This document shows, one piece after another, positions 1-5,095 of a stretch of 14,178 nucleotides of DNA (positions within the stretch are counted from its first letter, which is position 1; every line of letters begins with the position of its first letter). Source of the DNA: an uncultured Ruminiclostridium sp. (GTDB lineage Bacteria; Bacillota; Clostridia; Oscillospirales; Ruminococcaceae); NCBI GenBank assembly GCA_910588335.1, contig CAJUQV010000023.1, forward strand, positions 38,996-53,173, written 5' to 3'. A program made the translations under genes and the position numbers. The notes below the pieces were generated by a model that saw only the letters and a list, made by a program, of their open reading frames with translations, made no database searches and was not told the origin of the DNA.

Positions 1-140
1 GCGCTCAAAGCGCTTCTTTCATTAAACAGCGCGTCCTCTCTGATTTTTGCCTCTTGACGTACACTTCCGTTAAGGCTAAGCCTTCCGAGGACTTCCACTG
101 CCTTTTGTACATTCGGGTTTACCGTATTCTCTCTTAACAT
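1..140 (-). CDS. Partial duplicate of the small internal Rpn product (RpnS-like), cut by the window edge
   Basis: The ATG at 140-138 is preceded by GGAGG (153-149) with an 8-nt gap. It opens a frame reading MLRENTVNPNVQKAVEVLGR and onward to the window edge, identical to residues 188-233 of the intact rpn gene next to it. Upstream of the ATG only about 35 nt of rpn-like frame remains (…NFTESAEDFN), and an in-frame TGA closes it. The copy therefore lacks the nuclease domain and keeps the ribosome site, start and C-terminal region. It could be a functional stand-alone small partner of the Rpn nuclease, or simply a 5'-truncated relic. The C-terminal half, including any tetrapeptide repeats, is outside the window. 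Confidence 0.55.
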   Translation of the reverse strand, partial: MLRENTVNPNVQKAVEVLGRLSLNGSVRQEAKIREDALFNERSALS

Positions 141-153
141 ATTAAAATCCTCC
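1..153. repeat. Direct repeat copy A (identical to 435-587)
   Basis: The 153 bases at 1-153 read identically to 435-587, an offset of 434 bp. The identity stops exactly at the ribosome-binding GGAGG of the internal rpn start. Beyond it the two copies are only distantly alike for about 35 nt. Because the repeat reaches the window edge, its true left limit is unknown. Confidence 0.95.
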
Positions 154-190
154 GCACTCTCGGTGAAGTTTGCAGACGTCAGATTTCAAG

Positions 191-574
191 TTATTCTGTT
201 TCGCTCTCTTCGGGAGACTCTTCAATTACAGGGGTGTCGTTACGGTTGTACATGCGGATTGCTTCCCTGATTTGTTCTTCGCTTATTCCAATTGCTCTGA
301 GATTATCGGACATTATTTTTATGCCCTCTTGCAAGCCTTCCGCTTTTCCTTCCGCTCTGCCTTCCGCTTTTCCTTCCGCTCTGCCTTCCGCTCTGCCTTC
401 CGCTCTGCCTTCCTCCCTGCCTTCTTTTCTTGCAGCGCTCAAAGCGCTTCTTTCATTAAACAGCGCGTCCTCTCTGATTTTTGCCTCTTGACGTACACTT
501 CCGTTAAGGCTAAGCCTTCCGAGGACTTCCACTGCCTTTTGTACATTCGGGTTTACCGTATTCTCTCTTAACAT
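191..574 (-). CDS. Internal in-frame product of rpn (RpnS-like antitoxin candidate)
   Basis: Codon 188 of the rpn gene is ATG and is preceded by a perfect AAGGAGG (589-583) with an 8-nt spacer, a stronger site than that of the full-length start. Translation from here would give a 127-aa protein with only the variable C-terminal domain: a helical stretch, the EGRA/EGKA repeats, then a short helix (EEQIREAIRMYN) and an acidic end. This matches the described E. coli arrangement, where RpnS is made from within rpnL, contains four-residue repeats and blocks RpnL. I did not see a convincing internal promoter. Production from the full transcript is inferred from the ribosome site and from its retention in the duplicate copy. 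Confidence 0.6.
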   Translation of the reverse strand: MLRENTVNPNVQKAVEVLGRLSLNGSVRQEAKIREDALFNERSALSAARKEGREEGRAEGRAEGRAEGKAEGRAEGKAEGLQEGIKIMSDNLRAIGISEEQIREAIRMYNRNDTPVIEESPEESETE

Positions 575-1135
575 ATTAAAATCCTCCTTACTCTTAGCGT
601 TAAAGAACGCCGCCCATGCTACTCTCGAATCTCCTTTTATCTGTTCGGCCGTTGCATTACGAATCTTCGGCAGTTCCACAAAGTGCATTGAAAATGAATC
701 GGTTAATTTGATTTTATGTTCCGGATCATATACAACAAACGTGGTGAAGAAGTCGTCGCATTGGGGGAAGCTTACATAATCCAATATGTTCAATGTACGG
801 ATCGCCTTTATATCGGAATACTCCTCGCCTCTCCGCATGCTTGAATTCAGCAGGGAAGAGGCGTAATATACGCTTCTTTTTTCAAAGTCCTTATTGTCAT
901 TTATCTGGACTTCAACGTCTATCTCGGATTTTTTTGTGCTTATACGCAGATCCAATCTGGAAAACTTCATTGTTATTTCTTCCGGCGTTATTTCGGTGTT
1001 TTCCAAAATCAGGTCTTCTTCGTCTTCGTCCATATCGAAATATGTTTTAAGCAGATCCCTTAACATATCTCTGTTGTTCTTTTCTCCGAACATCCGCTTG
1101 AATACAATGTCAAGCTTAGGTGATAAATATTCCAT
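191..1135 (-). CDS. Rpn-family recombination-promoting nuclease / putative transposase (PDDEXK_2), full-length form
   Basis: This 314-aa protein opens with MEYLSPKLDIVFKRMFGE, the typical start of the Rpn/PDDEXK_2 family. The nuclease core is visible as Asp62 in RLDLRI followed by Glu75-x-Gln77 in DVEVQ, the D…ExQ form of the PD-(D/E)XK site. The family cuts DNA; in Escherichia coli the long product (RpnL) is a toxic antiphage nuclease restrained by a small product translated from the same gene. Residues 238-271 are tandem EGRA/EGKA tetrapeptides and the tail is acidic. The start has AAAGGAG seven bases upstream, and a good promoter lies just before it. The gene also contains an internal start (next entry). 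Family assignment is firm; activity in this host is inferred. Confidence 0.9.
   Translation of the reverse strand: MEYLSPKLDIVFKRMFGEKNNRDMLRDLLKTYFDMDEDEEDLILENTEITPEEITMKFSRLDLRISTKKSEIDVEVQINDNKDFEKRSVYYASSLLNSSMRRGEEYSDIKAIRTLNILDYVSFPQCDDFFTTFVVYDPEHKIKLTDSFSMHFVELPKIRNATAEQIKGDSRVAWAAFFNAKSKEDFNMLRENTVNPNVQKAVEVLGRLSLNGSVRQEAKIREDALFNERSALSAARKEGREEGRAEGRAEGRAEGKAEGRAEGKAEGLQEGIKIMSDNLRAIGISEEQIREAIRMYNRNDTPVIEESPEESETE
323..424 (-). repeat. Tandem 12-bp repeats encoding EGRA/EGKA tetrapeptides
   Basis: Residues 238-271 of the Rpn protein are eight EGxx units plus a final EG (EGRE, EGRA three times, EGKA, EGRA, EGKA, EGLQ). The DNA units differ by only a few bases, so slippage or unequal recombination could readily change the copy number in steps of four residues without breaking the frame. 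The plus-strand frames through this tract are low-complexity shadows. Confidence 0.9.
435..587. repeat. Direct repeat copy B (identical to 1-153)
   Basis: This is the second copy of the 153-bp direct repeat. It lies inside the intact rpn gene and covers about residues 184-234, from the internal ribosome site to just before the tetrapeptide repeats. The two copies are close enough for recombination to delete or amplify the 434-bp unit. Confidence 0.95.
583..589 (-). promoter_or_regulatory. Internal Shine-Dalgarno of the small rpn product
   Basis: AAGGAGG on the minus strand sits 8 nt before an in-frame ATG inside the rpn coding sequence. Duplicate copy A keeps GGAGG at the same position (149-153), and the identical region ends there. 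This site decides the internal start. Confidence 0.65.
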
Positions 1136-1155
1136 GCTGCTACTCCTTTAATTAT

Positions 1156-1184
1156 AGTATATACCTTTTTTGCTTCGTTGTCAA
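1156..1184 (-). promoter_or_regulatory. Sigma-A promoter for rpn
   Basis: On the minus strand, TTGACA (1184-1179), a 17-bp spacer, then TATACT (1161-1156). The expected RNA start falls at about 1149, at the edge of the AAAGGAG ribosome site (1149-1143), so the leader would be about 15 nt. No terminator separates this gene from the 210-aa gene upstream, so read-through transcription is also possible. Confidence 0.75.
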
Positions 1185-1199
1185 CACAAATTTTTCCTT

Positions 1200-1832
1200 T
1201 TAAAGCACTATTTCCTTATCAATCTCATCCTTTTCTATAACCACCGTTTTTTCCTGCTTCAGGCAAATAATTTCCTGTTTAAGCTCCCGGTTTTCTTTTT
1301 TCAAATTTTCAATTTCCTCTTTTAATTCGCTGTCCCTATGCGCCAAAGCTTCCCAATCCTCAAAAACCTCCGAAATGTACTCAATCATTTTTTTAATATC
1401 CTTTTGCCGTTTTGAAAGCTTTTTCATTTGATCGCCTTTTTCTTTTTTATAGGAATTAACGGCTTCAAGGATCATCAGGTGCTGATATGTAAGGCTGCCG
1501 CTGTCTTTTACATTTCCGATCCGCTCAGCCAAAGAGCAATCGTTATCCGTAACTCCTATTTGACTTTGTAAGGAACGTTCAAAGTTATTGTTTCCGATTT
1601 TCTCCGATAACTTATTTATCGCTTCGTTATTTTCTCTGAGCTGTGATTTTTTTGAAGCTTTAGAAGTAATAATACCCGTTATAATTGCGGGCGCTATGCT
1701 TATAATAAGAGACTGCCACCATTCCGTTTTATTATTCTCCTGATATCCGCAGTATACGGCAAATACCGTTCCCCATAGGGCGGAATATATCACCGGCAAA
1801 AAAATTTGTTTAAAAACTTTATTATTAGACAC
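1200..1832 (-). CDS. Membrane-anchored coiled-coil protein of unknown function (paralogue 1)
   Basis: This 210-aa protein starts at GTG (1832), 6 nt after AAGGAG. Residues about 8-30 and 40-58 are hydrophobic and likely form two membrane spans. The remainder is cytoplasmic and rich in Lys/Glu, with an obvious coiled coil at about 165-200 (KEEIENLKKENRELKQEI). It shares architecture and a motif, IGV…SLTxQHxxLxEA, with the protein at 2679-3365, so I read the two as distant paralogues. It has a consensus promoter of its own and may be co-transcribed with rpn, 64 bp downstream. I do not recognise a named family. A sensor or scaffold role is only a guess. Confidence 0.75.
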   Translation of the reverse strand: MSNNKVFKQIFLPVIYSALWGTVFAVYCGYQENNKTEWWQSLIISIAPAIITGIITSKASKKSQLRENNEAINKLSEKIGNNNFERSLQSQIGVTDNDCSLAERIGNVKDSGSLTYQHLMILEAVNSYKKEKGDQMKKLSKRQKDIKKMIEYISEVFEDWEALAHRDSELKEEIENLKKENRELKQEIICLKQEKTVVIEKDEIDKEIVL

Positions 1833-1846
1833 GGTTTTCTCCTTAT

Positions 1847-1875
1847 ATTATAGCAAAATTCGGAACTGCTGTCAA
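1847..1875 (-). promoter_or_regulatory. Consensus sigma-A promoter for the 210-aa gene
   Basis: TTGACA (1875-1870), a 17-bp spacer and TATAAT (1852-1847) on the minus strand match the consensus perfectly. The AAGGAG ribosome site begins only 2 nt after the -10 box. Confidence 0.85.
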
Positions 1876-1884
1876 TTAAAACAA

Positions 1885-1905
1885 AAAGACCGCTTATCGG
1901 TCTTT
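1885..1905 (-). terminator. Rho-independent terminator of the 247-aa gene
   Basis: Minus-strand arms AAAGACCG and CGGTCTTT enclose a 5-nt loop and are followed by TTG and more T. The 5' arm overlaps the TAA stop of the upstream gene (1906-1904). The next promoter begins 10 nt further on, so transcription units here are packed tightly. Confidence 0.8.
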
Positions 1906-2647
1906 ACTTGAATAGCTTTTTAGCCTCATTTATCTTCATCTTTTCGTTTTCAATACAGTAAACAAGCCTTGATATTTCATACATCAGCGCAAACCTGAAA
2001 TCAATAACCTTAAAAGGTTCAGACGCTGTATTGTGATAAAAAATCTTTTCTCCATTGTTATACCAATACTCGCCGTCGGTAGTTATATGCGGATATGCAA
2101 GCTGTGTATTGTATACCTGTGCCTTAAGGCTCCCTGCGCCGAAATATTTTCCCACCGCCGTCGAATGATAACCGTTTTCAATAACGCATATGTCCATGTT
2201 TTTATAGAATACGGCTGAATGATTGTGTTCGTCATATTTAAACGTTTCGGATTTTATTTTGCTTAAAACAGGCGGCAGTCTGTTTATCTTCCACGGAGCA
2301 GTAACAACCACCGTATCTGAAATATCAACGGTTACAAGCTTTTCCTCATCATAGCCTTCTATAAGATTTACTTTTTCACCTCCGGTGGCATAAAAAAAGC
2401 GGGGCAATATTCTGCCCAACCGCGTTGAATCCACATCCTTCATGTAAAACACCGCCGCCTGAATTGAGCTTGAAACATCCAAAGCGATTGTTTTCATGGC
2501 GTATTTAAGAAAAAGAAGAGATTCTTCCGTATTATCCGTAAGCCATTTATAAATGGTTTCTTTGGCAAAGGCAAAATCCGAAGCACTGCAAATCCATACT
2601 TTATTTAGCATTTCTTCTTTGATTATTTTGCGTTTTTTAATAAGCAT
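1904..2647 (-). CDS. 247-aa protein of unknown function (cargo)
   Basis: This is a soluble protein with no signal peptide or membrane span. Its N-terminus is basic (MLIKKRKIIKEE). The central part has an alternating beta-like region (LVTVDISDTVVVTAPW) and then two His-containing motifs, EHNHSAVFY and ENGYHSTAVG, about 20 residues apart, which could form a catalytic or ligand site. From memory the N-G-x-H-S pattern recalls uncharacterised DUF6710-type proteins; I cannot confirm this. It starts 31 nt after the 228-aa gene, with too little room for a terminator, so the two are probably one operon. A TATAAT (2672-2667) in the gap could add internal transcription. It is closed by the terminator at 1885-1905. 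Confidence 0.7.
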   Translation of the reverse strand: MLIKKRKIIKEEMLNKVWICSASDFAFAKETIYKWLTDNTEESLLFLKYAMKTIALDVSSSIQAAVFYMKDVDSTRLGRILPRFFYATGGEKVNLIEGYDEEKLVTVDISDTVVVTAPWKINRLPPVLSKIKSETFKYDEHNHSAVFYKNMDICVIENGYHSTAVGKYFGAGSLKAQVYNTQLAYPHITTDGEYWYNNGEKIFYHNTASEPFKVIDFRFALMYEISRLVYCIENEKMKINEAKKLFK

Positions 2648-2678
2648 ATATTTTTTCCTTTTTCAAATTATAATAAAA

Positions 2679-3365
2679 TTACTGTTCCAATATACCATCT
2701 TCCAACTGCTCCGAATCATCTTTGGATATAACAAGTTCATTTTCTAACAACGGGTCATGATTACATATGCTTCTGCCTTTATCAATTTGTGATAAAAGCA
2801 TGGAAATTTCCTTTTTTAATCTGGCAATCTCCTCATTTTCTAATGTAACAATTTTTTCTTTTAACTTTTCATTTTCCTCAATCAATTCAACATTTGCTTT
2901 AGCTTCATCCCTATACAACTCAACAAGATGCTTTATGTTGCTAACAGATTCGTCAATTATTTTTCCGTCAGCTGCAAGAACTGCTTTTTTAATGTTCGCT
3001 TCATTTTCGTCACTTTTCATCTTATCATATAGGTGAGTTATTTTTGAATTAGCAGATTTCATTTCATCGTTAAGAAAATTTTTGATTACAGCATTTTGTT
3101 CAGTAAATGCTTCTTTCAAATCTTCATGCTGTTTGGAGAGGCAGACACGGTTTTTATCAACGCCGATCATATCTTCATACCGCTTCATTTTGTCAAGTGT
3201 TTTGCGCCATCCCACGATCTCTACAATAATAATTCCGAAAAGAGTCGCAAACGCTGTTATTAAAGCCACAATTATTGCGGATGAATCAATTTCAATTATA
3301 TTCTTGTTCTCCCTATTATGAAAAATATAATATCCTACTGAGATAATAGTTGGTATGATAAACAA
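2679..3365 (-). CDS. Membrane-anchored coiled-coil protein of unknown function (paralogue 2), start uncertain
   Basis: The frame gives about 228 aa from a TTG at 3365. It has a hydrophobic N-terminus (FIIPTIISVGYYIF), a second span (AIIVALITAFATLFGIIIVEIV), then a long charged coiled coil with ENEKLKEKIVTLENEE. The motif IGV…CLSKQHEDLKEA matches the 210-aa paralogue. A perfect promoter and AAGGAG (3402-3397) lie upstream, but the first ATG/GTG/TTG in frame is 31 nt beyond that ribosome site. The frame stays open back to it, and its reading KKEKNCNLYFLF resembles the paralogue's N-terminus MSNNKVFKQIFLP. The natural start codon is therefore either lost or non-standard. The gene is probably the first of an operon with the 247-aa gene. 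Confidence 0.65.
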   Translation of the reverse strand: MFIIPTIISVGYYIFHNRENKNIIEIDSSAIIVALITAFATLFGIIIVEIVGWRKTLDKMKRYEDMIGVDKNRVCLSKQHEDLKEAFTEQNAVIKNFLNDEMKSANSKITHLYDKMKSDENEANIKKAVLAADGKIIDESVSNIKHLVELYRDEAKANVELIEENEKLKEKIVTLENEEIARLKKEISMLLSQIDKGRSICNHDPLLENELVISKDDSEQLEDGILEQ

Positions 3366-3404
3366 AAAATATAAATTACAATTTTTTTCTTTTTTTCTCC
3401 TTGA

Positions 3405-3433
3405 ATTATAACAAATTATGCAAATCTTGTCAA
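3405..3433 (-). promoter_or_regulatory. Consensus sigma-A promoter for the 228-aa/247-aa operon
   Basis: TTGACA (3433-3428), a 17-bp spacer and TATAAT (3410-3405) on the minus strand are a perfect match. AAGGAG (3402-3397) begins 2 nt after the -10 box. Confidence 0.85.
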
Positions 3434-3458
3434 TATTTTTGCGTAAATGTACATAATG

Positions 3459-3803
3459 CTATTCAACATACTTTTCAAGCAAATATAAAATATTTTCTCT
3501 TACCCCAGGCGAATAAAAACGCTCGCTGTATATATGCAAATCTTCCAACTCATGTATAGCCTTTTGAAAATCACCGCTGCGAAGTGCATATTCGAACGGA
3601 AGCAGATTCCTTAAATAATCAAAATGATGAAATCCCATATCACGAGGAAATTGAACCTTGCTGTTAAGGTACAGCATTTTGAATGTTCTTAAAAATTCCA
3701 TAGCTTCTTTTACATTTTTAAAATCGGGTTGGGTTCGGATCAGTAAAAACATATTATGTATTTTTTTCTTTAGTTTTTTATCCCGGCGATTTTTTCCGTA
3801 CAT
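3459..3803 (-). CDS. Small basic protein of unknown function, 114 aa
   Basis: The N-terminus is very basic (MYGKNRRDKKLKKKIHNM). It is followed by predicted helices with FKNVKEAMEFLRTFKM and an aromatic core (FPRDMGFHHFDYLRNLLPFEYALRSG), ending in acidic helices. The layout suggests a small helical, possibly nucleic-acid-binding protein, but I recognise no family. The ATG at 3803 has GAAAGG about 9 nt upstream and its own promoter with a palindrome in the spacer. It ends in TAG, 26 nt before the -35 box of the next transcription unit. Confidence 0.65.
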   Translation of the reverse strand: MYGKNRRDKKLKKKIHNMFLLIRTQPDFKNVKEAMEFLRTFKMLYLNSKVQFPRDMGFHHFDYLRNLLPFEYALRSGDFQKAIHELEDLHIYSERFYSPGVRENILYLLEKYVE

Positions 3804-3823
3804 CTTTTTTTACCTTTCATTAA

Positions 3824-3852
3824 GTTATAATTAAGCTATTTTAGCTTGTCAC
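3824..3852 (-). promoter_or_regulatory. Promoter of the 114-aa gene with an operator-like palindrome
   Basis: On the minus strand, GTGACA (3852-3847), a 17-bp spacer and TATAAC (3829-3824). The spacer holds a perfect inverted repeat, AAGCTA-TTT-TAGCTT (3833-3847), running up to the -35 box, where a repressor dimer would block polymerase. Confidence 0.55.
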
Positions 3853-3886
3853 CCTTTTTTCGGAAACGCCTATTGCAATCACCCTT
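3849..3886 (-). repeat. Two AAGGGTGA direct repeats, 30 bp apart
   Basis: AAGGGTGA occurs on the minus strand at 3856-3849 and 3886-3879. The first overlaps the -35 box of the 114-aa gene. They lie directly beside the three-hairpin block and may belong with it as protein-binding sites. Confidence 0.45.
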
Positions 3887-3900
3887 AAAATAACCTCAAT

Positions 3901-3987
3901 CAAATGCCCTTGGCATTTGGATGTAAGGTAGCGGGAGGTGACGAAGGAACACCCCGCTATTCTTGCCATCACTTTGGAAAGTGATGG
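3901..3987. other. Block of three successive hairpins, non-coding: candidate origin, oriT or structured RNA
   Basis: Within 87 bases there are three stem-loops. Hairpin 1 is CAAATGCC-CTT-GGCATTTG (3901-3919, perfect). Hairpin 2 spans 3929-3959, with TAGCGG and GGTG pairing to CACC and CCGCTA around a 2-nt bulge and a 9-nt loop. Hairpin 3 is CCATCACTTT-GG-AAAGTGATGG (3966-3987, perfect). None is followed by a T-run on either strand, so they do not look like terminators. The block sits between the backbone operon and the cargo. Its position beside the primase-like gene fits an initiation or transfer site; a regulatory RNA is the alternative. Confidence 0.5.
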
Positions 3988-4018
3988 AATCGGCGGAAAA
4001 TCGAAAGAAAAAACGGAA

Positions 4019-5095
4019 TTATACCACCATCTCTTCCCCCGCCTCCTGTCCCGTTTCCTCCACCACCACCCGCCTGTTTATTTCAGAGTCCGCCGTTTCC
4101 CCATTGTAATATTCACTGACCGCAGATTTCAAAGAAATATTTTCACGCCCCGCAATACCCGTGATATGTGTCAGATCCTCATTCCAATCCTTTGCAAAAG
4201 AAGATCGGCGGGTTACCTTATACCTGCCGATCAGCTTTTCTTTTATAATACCCGCCATTTCATTTCCCCGCTCGTCATTATCGGTACAAATTACGATCTC
4301 ACTGTATTTATCGGGATAATCCTTTAAATGCTGTTCAATGGGCAGCATTGAGCAGCCGCCCATTGCAAGCCGGGTATCCTTTTTCCAATCGCGTCCGGTG
4401 ATTTCGTTAAGTGTGGCATGACTCATAGCGTCTATCGGCGCTTCAAAAATATAAAGCTTTGCGCCTATTTCCAAGCTGCCTTGTATTTTCCAACCAAATG
4501 CCTTGTCGGAGCCTGCGGCTTCACCTCTGAATTGGATATCGGAGTTAGTGGAACGCTTGCTGCAATAGCGGGAATTCCCGTCTTTGTCGCAGCCCACAAA
4601 ACAACAGTTTCCGTATTTATCGTCTTGATACAGCGTTCTCTCCTCCAAAGCGGAAGCAACGATCTTTTTTGAAATACATCGAGTCTGTGTAAGATAAGCG
4701 AAAACCCGCTTATGATTTGCCGCTCTTTCGGGAAGCTTAAACTCGGGCTTTTCCTTTTGCGCGTTCGTATGTACGCTGCTGTGATACTGCTTGTTTACTT
4801 CATAGTCGGATCTTCCCAGAACGTTGGAAAAAATGTATTCCATTGCCTGTTTATAGCTACAGCCCTTTGCAAACATCACCAGATCTATGGCATAGCCCTG
4901 TGCTCCTGTGCTGTGCTGATACCAGCCCTTTCCGTTGCGCCAGACGAACAGTCCCGAATGCTCTTTTATATGCAGCGAGTTTTTATCAGATCGTTTTTCG
5001 TCGAATTCATAACCCAAAGCTCTCGCCACTTCCACACAATCGGCATTGGTGATGTCCTTCCATTGCTCGGCGGTATATTTATACCCTCTGCCCAT
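4019..5095 (-). CDS. DUF3991/Toprim primase-like protein
   Basis: This is a 358-aa protein. The N-terminal part (about 1-95) resembles the zinc-free CHC2/DUF3991 fold of mobile-element primases (KYTAEQWKDI…GWYQHSTGAQGYAIDLVMF). The Toprim region follows: Glu218 in LYIFEAPIDAMSH, the MGG turn at 245-247, and Asp272-x-Asp274 in VICTDNDERGNEM. The conserved KDWNED lies at 302-307. Toprim proteins of this kind act in primer synthesis or single-strand processing. Its start overlaps the ParB-like gene by 17 bp, so the two are translationally linked. It lacks a helicase domain. It is the last gene of the backbone operon, and the three-hairpin block follows it. Confidence 0.85.
   Translation of the reverse strand: MGRGYKYTAEQWKDITNADCVEVARALGYEFDEKRSDKNSLHIKEHSGLFVWRNGKGWYQHSTGAQGYAIDLVMFAKGCSYKQAMEYIFSNVLGRSDYEVNKQYHSSVHTNAQKEKPEFKLPERAANHKRVFAYLTQTRCISKKIVASALEERTLYQDDKYGNCCFVGCDKDGNSRYCSKRSTNSDIQFRGEAAGSDKAFGWKIQGSLEIGAKLYIFEAPIDAMSHATLNEITGRDWKKDTRLAMGGCSMLPIEQHLKDYPDKYSEIVICTDNDERGNEMAGIIKEKLIGRYKVTRRSSFAKDWNEDLTHITGIAGRENISLKSAVSEYYNGETADSEINRRVVVEETGQEAGEEMVV

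Noticed and set aside
323..424. Possible CRISPR or minisatellite array
   Set aside because: Units are 12 bp with no spacers and stay in the rpn reading frame; they are coding tetrapeptide repeats.
170..571. Plus-strand frames through the rpn gene, rich in Ser/Ala/Phe/Pro repeats
   Set aside because: They are mirror readings of the EGRA/EGKA codons on the other strand, with no ribosome site; low-complexity shadows.
3938..4327. Plus-strand ORF starting in the hairpin block and running into the primase-like gene
   Set aside because: Most of it is antisense to a well-supported Toprim gene; there is no family-like sequence after the first codons.
4569..4580. CGGGAATTCCCG palindrome in the primase-like gene
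   Set aside because: A 12-bp palindrome in coding DNA with no supporting context; could easily be chance.
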